Under the pieces are notes generated by a model. The model was not told the origin of the DNA, did not search any database, and saw only the letters and a list, made by a program, of their open reading frames with translations. The translations under genes and the position numbers were made by a program. Below, piece by piece: positions 1 to 5,581 of a stretch of DNA of 8,029 bases; the stretch's first letter is position 1, and every line of letters begins with the position of its first letter. The DNA lies in contig DATHSN010000112.1 of NCBI GenBank assembly GCA_035464115.1, positions 1 through 8,029 of the forward strand, in the 5' to 3' direction. The DNA is from DATHSN01 sp035464115. Its GTDB lineage: Bacteria > Actinomycetota > Acidimicrobiia > Acidimicrobiales > SKKL01.

Positions 1-234
1 GGTGAGCTTCACCTTGTCCTTGTAGGTCTCGCCCGTGCAGATGATGCCGTCGCAGCTCCAGGTCGGGACACCGTTCGGGTTCGTCGGCTTGCGCCACTTC
101 ACCTCCTCCACGATGTCGGGATCAGCGTCGAGGACGAGGGCCCGGACCTGTGCGAGTCGGTCGCCCCGCCAGTCGCCGAGGTCGGAGATCGTGGCGTCGA
201 TGAGCGTCGCGGGCGTCGTGTCGTCGTCGGTCAT
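1..234 (-). CDS. DUF1801 domain protein, 5' part (truncated by window edge)
   Basis: The first 78 codons of a minus-strand gene are present; the rest lies beyond base 1. The protein begins MTDDDTTPATLIDATISDLG and continues with GDWRGDRLAQVRALV, EEVKWRKPTNPNGVPTW and DGIICTGETYKDKVKLT. The combination of EEVKWRKP, a Gly-Val-Pro-x-Trp turn and the CTGETYKDKVKLT strand is what I recognise as the DUF1801 (YdhG-like) fold. These are small soluble proteins of uncertain biochemical role, usually about 100-150 residues. The ATG at 234-232 is preceded by AGGAG (246-242) at good spacing. An in-frame ATG at 354-352 with an even stronger GGGAGG upstream would add 40 Pro/Arg-rich residues; I prefer 234 because known family members start close to this point. 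It follows the Hsp70 gene in the same direction after a gap of about 190 bases, so it probably has its own promoter. Confidence 0.85.
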   Translation of the reverse strand, partial: MTDDDTTPATLIDATISDLGDWRGDRLAQVRALVLDADPDIVEEVKWRKPTNPNGVPTWSCDGIICTGETYKDKVKLT

Positions 235-428
235 GTGCGTGCTCCTCGTTGCGGGAAGGGTTACCGAGTCGCTTGTCGGACCGCGCCGGAGCGACACGGG
301 GAAGATCGGGGTCAGCCGGGCTCCAGGTCGAGGGTGCGGGGTCGCCAACGGCATCGCGATCCTCCCTCGTCGTCGACCCGACCTACCCGGCCGCAACGCC
401 GCGAACCTGTGAACGGGTCCGGACCCGG
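235..428. other. Intergenic gap between the Hsp70 gene and the DUF1801 gene
   Basis: Both flanking genes point left, so this gap should hold the end of the operon transcript and the promoter of the DUF1801 gene. I see no convincing -35/-10 pair. On the minus strand a GGGAGG ribosome-binding-like site precedes an ATG at 354-352 that is in frame with the DUF1801 gene, so part of the gap may be translated. The only clear structure is the palindrome at its right end. Confidence 0.5.
414..427. terminator. Perfect 14-bp palindrome just after the Hsp70 stop codon, possible weak terminator
   Basis: CGGGTCCGGACCCG reads the same on both strands and begins one base after the Hsp70 TGA (431-429). As RNA it could form a 5-bp stem with a CCGG tetraloop. 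Only two T residues follow in the direction of transcription, so it lacks the U-tract of a classical intrinsic terminator. Actinobacterial terminators often lack a U-tract, so a terminator role is possible but weakly supported. A DNA-binding site is an alternative. Confidence 0.25.
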
Positions 429-2258
429 TCAGGGGAGCGGGCGGCAGTTCCCGGTCCCCACCTGGAGGGTGCCGTTCTCGACGACCAGCGCGCACACCGC
501 AGCGCGCCCGGCGAGCTGCTGATCGGACCAGCCCCGGAACGGGAGGGTGGCGCCCCACTCGATCGGGGCGCCAGCGGAGACGACCGACGTCCCGTGGTCG
601 TTGCGGATGACGTCGGCGAGGAAGAACACCAGGCTGGTCGACCCGGTGCCCGGGTTCGTCGGTCGCACGTCGACGGGGACGAACTCGGCCTCGAGCCCAC
701 CGCTGGCCGCTCGACGGACCTCGGTGATGCACACGAACGGACCCGACGACGGGCAGTCAGCCACCGGTGCGCCCGTCGCCGCGGCGTCGTCACCGCCGGA
801 CCCGCCACCGAACAGCAACAGCGCGCCCACTGCGACCACGACCAGCCCGACGAGCCCGCCGACGGCTGCGAGCGCCTTCGACGACGACCGCCCGGGGGCG
901 GCGGTGACCGGCGGAACCGACGCTGGTGGGCCGACGGGCGCCACGGTCGCGCCCGGCGTCGGGGTGGGTGGCGTCGCCGGTGCGGGCGCAGGCATCGTCG
1001 CCGGTGGGGCGGCGGTCGGTGGGGTGGCGGTCGGGGGTGCGGCGGGCGGCGGGGCGGTCGGGACGGCGGCCGGTGGGGTGGCGGTCGGTGGGGCGGGCGG
1101 GACGGCGGCCGGTGGGGTCGCGGGCGGCGGGAGGGTGGGTGGTGCCGCCGGTGGGGGTGGCGGTGCGGTGGCGGCGCCGGGCCCCGACGGCAGCACTCCG
1201 CCTGCGGCTGCGTGGCGCGCCGCGCCGAGGGCGACGAGGTGCTTCGGGTGCGCGTCGACGGCCACCGGGCGGCCGAGCATCTCGCCCACCAGCTCGCCGA
1301 CCATCGGGATGCGCGACGAGCCGCCCACCAACAGCACCGCGCTGAGCTCGGCCGGATCGACCCCGGCCGAGCTCAGCGCCCGGCGCATCGCGGCGACGGT
1401 GTCGCCCATCACCGGCCGGATGAGCGCCTCGAGCTCGGGACGGGTGATGCGCACCTCGGTCTGCACCGTGGGCAGCACCACGGCGATGGCCGCCTCGTGG
1501 TCGCTCGACAGCGCCTCCTTGGCCTCGACGCAGTCGGAGCGCAGTCGGGCGAGCGCCGCCACCGCGACCGGGTCGTCGGGATCGAGGGCCTCGACCGCGC
1601 CGTCGAGGGCTGACACCACGAACGCGAAGACGGCCTGGTCGATGTCGATCCCGCCGAGGCGCTCGATGCCCTCGGGCTCGCCGAGCAGCTCGAAGCGACC
1701 GGCGTCGGCCCGGAGCACGGTCGCGTCGAAGGTGCCGCCGCCGAGGTCGTAGACGGCGACGGTCGAGCCGGGGGCGAGCGGCCGGATCGACGCGTACTCC
1801 CACGCCGCGGCCTCCGGCTCGCTGAGCAACGTGACCGGCGACAGGTGGGCCATCCGCATCGCCTGGTCGAGCAGATCGAGCTTGAACGGGCCCCACGTGG
1901 CGGGGTGGGTGACGGTGATGCGCTCCGGTCGGACGCCCTCGCGCTCGGCGACCGCGGCGACGACCCCCTCGGCCAACCGGGCGGTGAGCGCCTCCGGCGC
2001 GATCGGGGTGCCGGCGAGCAGCAGGGGTGTCGGGTCACCGAAGCGCCGCTTGAACTCGCGGGCGACGCGCGCTGCGTCGGTCGTGGCGCGACGCTGGGCC
2101 GCCTCCCCGACGAGGCTGGCGCCGTCGGCGGCGAGGTGCACCACCGACGGGACCACCGCGGCGCGGTTGCCGAGCGGGCTGATCTCGCAGCGACCGTCGC
2201 GGCACACCGCGGCGGCGGTGTAGGTGGTGCCGAGGTCGAGACCGAGGGCGTAGGTCAT
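429..2258 (-). CDS. Hsp70 family ATPase with Pro-rich linker, one transmembrane helix and C-terminal outer domain
   Basis: A 609-residue protein. Residues 1 to about 352 form an actin-like Hsp70 ATPase domain: phosphate-1 motif GLDLGTTYT (6-14), PSVV (37-40), THPATWG (118-123 region), phosphate-2 motif VYDLGGGTFDATVL (169-182) and adenosine motif VLLVGGSSRIPMV (308-320). The DnaK substrate-binding domain and lid are absent. Instead there is a Pro/Ala/Thr-rich linker (about 362-455), a hydrophobic helix (about 461-484, AAVGGLVGLVVVAVGALLLF) and a tail of about 120 residues with Cys at 502, 510, 589 and 605. By the positive-inside rule (Arg/Lys just before the helix) the ATPase should be cytoplasmic and the tail extracytoplasmic, where the four Cys could form two disulfides. 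I chose the ATG at 2258 because it has GGAG at 2270-2267 and directly precedes the ATPase fold. The frame stays open further upstream to a GTG at 2399, but those 47 Arg/Pro-rich residues look like out-of-frame sequence. Its ATG overlaps (ATGA) the distal stop of the IniC-like frame. The substrate is unknown. Confidence 0.93.
   Translation of the reverse strand: MTYALGLDLGTTYTAAAVCRDGRCEISPLGNRAAVVPSVVHLAADGASLVGEAAQRRATTDAARVAREFKRRFGDPTPLLLAGTPIAPEALTARLAEGVVAAVAEREGVRPERITVTHPATWGPFKLDLLDQAMRMAHLSPVTLLSEPEAAAWEYASIRPLAPGSTVAVYDLGGGTFDATVLRADAGRFELLGEPEGIERLGGIDIDQAVFAFVVSALDGAVEALDPDDPVAVAALARLRSDCVEAKEALSSDHEAAIAVVLPTVQTEVRITRPELEALIRPVMGDTVAAMRRALSSAGVDPAELSAVLLVGGSSRIPMVGELVGEMLGRPVAVDAHPKHLVALGAARHAAAGGVLPSGPGAATAPPPPPAAPPTLPPPATPPAAVPPAPPTATPPAAVPTAPPPAAPPTATPPTAAPPATMPAPAPATPPTPTPGATVAPVGPPASVPPVTAAPGRSSSKALAAVGGLVGLVVVAVGALLLFGGGSGGDDAAATGAPVADCPSSGPFVCITEVRRAASGGLEAEFVPVDVRPTNPGTGSTSLVFFLADVIRNDHGTSVVSAGAPIEWGATLPFRGWSDQQLAGRAAVCALVVENGTLQVGTGNCRPLP
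807..878 (-). other. Predicted transmembrane segment of the Hsp70 protein
   Basis: This stretch encodes residues of about 461-484 of the Hsp70 protein, an uninterrupted run of Ala, Val, Leu, Gly and Phe, preceded by GRSSSK and followed by a Gly/Ser/Asp-rich hinge. It is long enough to cross a membrane once and is the only such segment in the protein. Confidence 0.85.
894..1175 (-). repeat. Low-complexity Pro/Ala/Thr linker coding tract in the Hsp70 gene
   Basis: The DNA here is a degenerate repeat of GGTGGGGTGGCGGTCGG-like words. On the coding strand it gives TATPPAAV, TAPPPAAPPTATPPTAAPP and similar words, residues of about 362-455. Such tracts usually act as extended tethers between a folded domain and the membrane, and they vary in length between relatives through slippage. 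Confidence 0.8.
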
Positions 2259-2395
2259 GGTGTGGTCTCCGAGAGCGGCGAGTCGGTGGGACGTTCGGCG
2301 AGGGTGGCGGCGAGGATGCCCTCGGCGGTGCGGGCGAGCACCTGGGCGGCGTGGATCGTGGCCGGCGAGGACAGCGGGTGGGCGGCGACGCCCTG
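2255..2395 (-). pseudogene. In-frame C-terminal tail of the IniC-like gene, beyond an internal TGA
   Basis: Directly after the TGA at 2398-2396 the same frame stays open for 46 codons and ends in a TGA (2257-2255) that overlaps the Hsp70 ATG as ATGA. The encoded tail begins QGVAAHPLSSPATIHAAQVL and continues ARTAEGILAATLAER. 42 of 46 codons end in G or C, as in real genes of this window; the competing frame (the open extension of the Hsp70 frame) has 17 of 47 codons ending in A or T. From memory, M. tuberculosis IniC ends with W-RRR-AAHPLNDP, then RAAVRSAEAMVAEFSARR, which lines up without gaps from the shared RLGL motif onward and puts its Trp opposite the TGA. A stem (GGGCG / CGCCC, loop TCGC) lies just downstream of the TGA, but such hairpins are common in DNA this GC-rich. 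The tail is untranslated unless the stop is read through or is an error. Confidence 0.75.
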
Positions 2396-3790
2396 TCACC
2401 GCTCGACCGCCTCGGCCGCAGAGGCGCCGATCCGGTCGGCATCGGGGGCCTCGAGCCCCAGACGGTCGGCCGGGGTCGGGCCGTCGGCGCCGAGGAGGCG
2501 CTCGGCGGCGGGGATCAGCTCGGCCCGCAACCCGGTGGCTCCGGCCCGCAGCGCCGGGAGCAACCGGAGCTCCTCGAGGACGTGGGCCGACGCCAGCGTC
2601 CGCTCCACCTCGACCAGCATCCGGTCGGCGCCGGCCACCGGGTGATCGGTGAGCGTGCGCCGCAGCAGCACCAGAGCGCGGCGCGCTTTGAGGGCCTCGG
2701 CCCGGGAGCCGAGCTGGGCGGCGAGCACCGACCGCAGCTCGGCCAGGCCGCTGCGCTCGACGAGCTCGCCTGCCAGCCGGGGCGCGCTCGGCGCGACCCC
2801 GGTGCGGATCAGCGCGATCGACAGCCGCACCCCCCAGATCCCGAACCGGTCGAGCAGCCGGCTGCGGGTGGCCGGGTCCAGTCCGCCGACCTCACCGTCG
2901 GGGCGGGTCTGGAAGCGTCGGGCCGACACCAGGGCGGCCTCCACCCCCGCTCGGTCCCCGGCTTCGGCGAGGACCCGCAGCAGTCGGAACTCGTCCTGGC
3001 GCAGCGTCACCGCGGTCTCGGCGACGAGCCCGGCGACGGCCACGACGGTCTGGCAGAGTCGGCGCAGCTCGGGATCGTCCCGGTACCGGGCGGCGACCCG
3101 GCGGGCGGCGACCATGGCGTCGAGCCGCCCACCTCCGACCTCGTCAGCCCGCGACAGCACCCCGATGGCGTTCGCCGGCGTGGCCCGGGCCAGCGACTGG
3201 TCGCTGAACGCCTCGAGGAACGCGGCGTCCGCCGCGTGGACGTGGCGCAGCAGGTAGATCACGGCATCAGCCGGAGTCGACGGCTCGTCCTCCTCGCCGG
3301 GGAGCAGGAAGCGCGTGGTGCGCGCCGAGATCTCGGCCCGGATCGAGGCGATGCCGGGGGTGTCGACCAGGGTCAGCCGTCGCAGGGGCGCCGCCGGCCA
3401 CTCCACGACGAGGCGCTCGATGTCCTCGGCCGCGACCGGGCCGAGGTCGACCTCGACCGATCCGTCCGTGCGACGGATGGTCGCCGTCGCGACCCCACCG
3501 TCGAGGGTGTGGATGGTGGCCCGGTAGGACGTGCCGTTGCGGTACCAGGTGACCACCCGGGTGCACTCGCCGGCATCGGTCGGGGCGATCGGCTCACCGA
3601 CGAGCGCGTTGAGCAAGGTCGACTTGCCCGCCTTGACCCGTCCGGCGACCGCGACCCGCAGCGGCTCGTCGAGCCGCTCGGCGGTGGCGGCGAGCAGGTG
3701 GGCGGTCGGTCCGGTGGGGTAGAGCGCGCCGGCCTCGACCAGGAGGTGGCGGGCGTCGTCGACCAGACCGACGGGAGGACGGGCGGTCAC
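2396..3790 (-). CDS. IniC-like dynamin-family GTPase, stopped by an in-frame TGA
   Basis: 464 residues to the first stop; it would be 511 if the downstream frame were joined, against about 493 for mycobacterial IniC. The GTPase domain carries G1 AGRVKAGKSTLLNALVG (49-65), the G2 region ECTRVVTWYRNG (T77), G3 DTPG (143-146) and G4 SRAD (213-216). Blocks such as IAPTDAGECTRVVTWYRNG and IGVLSRADEVGGGRLDAM closely match IniC as I remember it. The C-terminal half (about 225-464) is helical, with RFGIWGVRLSIALI and ELVERSGLAELRSVL resembling the IniC stalk. I see no membrane-spanning segment, so it probably acts with the IniA-like partner. The GTG start (3790-3788) overlaps the upstream stop as GTGA and has GAGG at 3801-3798. 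Likely role, from family knowledge: GTP-driven membrane remodelling or envelope stress tolerance at the inner face of the cytoplasmic membrane. Loss of the last ~46 residues may impair it, but all GTP-binding motifs precede the stop. Confidence 0.9.
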   Translation of the reverse strand: MTARPPVGLVDDARHLLVEAGALYPTGPTAHLLAATAERLDEPLRVAVAGRVKAGKSTLLNALVGEPIAPTDAGECTRVVTWYRNGTSYRATIHTLDGGVATATIRRTDGSVEVDLGPVAAEDIERLVVEWPAAPLRRLTLVDTPGIASIRAEISARTTRFLLPGEEDEPSTPADAVIYLLRHVHAADAAFLEAFSDQSLARATPANAIGVLSRADEVGGGRLDAMVAARRVAARYRDDPELRRLCQTVVAVAGLVAETAVTLRQDEFRLLRVLAEAGDRAGVEAALVSARRFQTRPDGEVGGLDPATRSRLLDRFGIWGVRLSIALIRTGVAPSAPRLAGELVERSGLAELRSVLAAQLGSRAEALKARRALVLLRRTLTDHPVAGADRMLVEVERTLASAHVLEELRLLPALRAGATGLRAELIPAAERLLGADGPTPADRLGLEAPDADRIGASAAEAVER

Positions 3791-5571
3791 GCCGGCACCT
3801 CTGCGCCGGCGCGGATCGCCAGGTCGGCGGCTCGGCGGGCGAGCAGGTCGACCCGCTCGATCTCGGCGTCGAGGTCGCGCCGCCGGGTGGCCCGGGCGTC
3901 AGCATCGGCCGCGGCGGCCCGGCGGGCGGCGGCACCGGCCTCCGCGGCCGAGCGCTGCTGCTCGGCGGCCAGCGCGGCGAAGTGGTCGCGCAGGCCCCGC
4001 TGGACCAGGCGCAGCGCGTCGCGCGACTCCTTCCCGGCGACGAACGCGACCTCGTCGAGGTAGGTGCGCACCGCGCCCTTGGCGTGGAGCCGGCGTTGCT
4101 GGTGGCCCCGCTGGCGCTCGTCGCGAACCGACTTGCCACCGATGGCGAGGCCGAGCACCAGCGCCGCGGGTGCCGCCGCCACCCCGACGAGGGCGCCGAT
4201 GCTGGAGAACATCATGAACCCGTAGAACGACGACCGCAGGGCGTTGAGCCCCGACGTGGCCTTCCCGGCCCCGTCGGCCGGCAGCGCGGCCCGCTCGGGC
4301 AGGGCGGTGAGCACCTGGCGGGCCAGGGCGTCGATGACCGCCGGGTCGACGGGCACGCCACCCCCGTCGGTGGCCTCGAACCGCTCGGCGACCCGGGCCG
4401 CGATCGTCGCCGTCCGGTCCCGCAGCAGGGTGAAGGTGGCGACGACATCGGCTGCGGCCCGTTCCTCGAGCCACGCCGACACCTCGGGCCACAGCGCGGC
4501 CGGGTCGCCATCGGCGAGCGCACCCTCGGCCTCCGCGGCCAGCTCCCGGGTGCGGCGGCGCAGGTCGTGGTCGAGGTCGGCGGTGAGGTCGGCCACATCG
4601 TCGGCGAGCAGCTGCTGCCAGGAGACCTGGTGGGGCTCGGTGGTGGGTGACGTGGTCGCCGCCGGCTCTCCCGGTGAGAGCGCGGTCCGCTCGGCGTCGA
4701 GCACGCCGCGGAGCTGGGCGGCGACGTCGGCGACGACCGCGCCGGTCCGGGCTGCGGCGAGCTCGTCGGACCGGGCGATCATCCGGTCGAGCAGCGTGAC
4801 CAGCTCGGGGAACCCCGACTCGGCGTTCAGCTCGGCGTCGTCGGTGGCGATGGCGAGACCCCGCAGCTCGGCCGAGGTGACGAGCAGGTGGGGATGGAGC
4901 CCGGCCTTGGCCAGGTGGTGGCGGTTGGCGGCGACGATGCGGTCGGCGTGGTGGTGGAGGTCGGCTTTGGTGTGGACGAGGACGACCTCGGGCACGATGC
5001 CGGCCACCTGCACGAGCAGGTCGAGCGCCGGTCCTCCGAGCTCGTTGGCCGAGTCGGTGGCGTAGAGGACGACATCGGCGAGGGCGAGCACCCCGAGCGC
5101 GTCGGCGAGGTGCCGGGCGTCGAGGCCCCCCACCCCGGGGGTGTCGACGAGGACCAGCCCGTCGGCGAGGATCCGGCGGGGGAGGCCGATCTCGACCGAC
5201 GCCCACCGGTCGGGGTGGGCCCGGATCTGGTCGGCCACCAGGGTCGGGTCGATCACCTCGAGCTCGACCGGTCCGTCGTCGCCGCGGCGCCGGGTGCCCC
5301 GGGCGACCGGGGTCGGTGAGTGGTGGAGGACGGTCGGCACCGCGGTGGCCACGTCGGCGTCGACGGGGCACACCTCGGCGCCGAGCAGCGCGTTCACGAG
5401 CGAGCTCTTCCCGGCCTTGAACTCACCGAGGACCACCGCGGTGAGCCGGGTGTCGTCGAGGTGGGCGTCGAGGGCGTCGAGCCGCCCGAGCAGGTCGTCG
5501 CGGCCGTAGGCCGCGGTCGCCCGTCGGGCGGCCCGCACCAGCCGGCGCCCCGACCCGCGCCGATCGGTCAC
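3787..5571 (-). CDS. IniA-like dynamin-family GTPase with membrane-inserting segment
   Basis: 594 residues. G1 is LGEFKAGKSSLVNALLG (48-64), the switch-I region is DADVATAVPT (71-80), G3 is DTPG (143-146) and G4 is TKAD (201-204). After the GTPase domain come helical stalk regions (about 265-435), then a hydrophobic patch FMMFSSIGALVGVAAAPAAL (452-471) running to LVLGLAIGG, as expected for the paddle or hairpin that anchors bacterial dynamins in membrane. A long Ala/Arg/Glu-rich coiled-coil-like region (about 480-590) ends the protein. Length and order match IniA, known from mycobacteria to bind and remodel membranes using GTP. Two GTG codons are possible; I prefer 5571-5569, which has AGGTGG at 5582-5577. 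The alternative at 5580-5578 adds three residues. It lies 10 bases after the IniB-like stop and overlaps the IniC-like start by 4 bases, so the two GTPases should be made in matched amounts, consistent with a hetero-assembly. Confidence 0.92.
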   Translation of the reverse strand: MTDRRGSGRRLVRAARRATAAYGRDDLLGRLDALDAHLDDTRLTAVVLGEFKAGKSSLVNALLGAEVCPVDADVATAVPTVLHHSPTPVARGTRRRGDDGPVELEVIDPTLVADQIRAHPDRWASVEIGLPRRILADGLVLVDTPGVGGLDARHLADALGVLALADVVLYATDSANELGGPALDLLVQVAGIVPEVVLVHTKADLHHHADRIVAANRHHLAKAGLHPHLLVTSAELRGLAIATDDAELNAESGFPELVTLLDRMIARSDELAAARTGAVVADVAAQLRGVLDAERTALSPGEPAATTSPTTEPHQVSWQQLLADDVADLTADLDHDLRRRTRELAAEAEGALADGDPAALWPEVSAWLEERAAADVVATFTLLRDRTATIAARVAERFEATDGGGVPVDPAVIDALARQVLTALPERAALPADGAGKATSGLNALRSSFYGFMMFSSIGALVGVAAAPAALVLGLAIGGKSVRDERQRGHQQRRLHAKGAVRTYLDEVAFVAGKESRDALRLVQRGLRDHFAALAAEQQRSAAEAGAAARRAAAADADARATRRRDLDAEIERVDLLARRAADLAIRAGAEVPA

Positions 5572-5581
5572 GTCGCCCACC

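Noticed and set aside
249..1613. Long plus-strand open frames opposite the Hsp70 gene
   Set aside because: Arg/Gly-rich or low-complexity translations with no domain; they mirror the GC-rich codons of the minus-strand gene.
2370..2398. UGA as a selenocysteine codon with a downstream stem-loop
   Set aside because: A stem is present just after the TGA, but such stems arise readily at this GC content, the position aligns with Trp and not Cys in recalled IniC, and the family has no redox role.
2259..2399. A 47-residue N-terminal extension of the Hsp70 protein from a GTG at 2399
   Set aside because: It is Arg/Pro/His-rich, has many A/T third positions, and overlaps the IniC-like tail, which reads well in another frame. 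The ATG at 2258 has a good ribosome-binding site and starts right at the ATPase fold.
2351..4063. 570-codon plus-strand open frame opposite the two dynamin genes
   Set aside because: Composition is Gly/Arg/Asp/Gln-rich antisense shadow; the minus-strand frames carry complete GTPase motifs.
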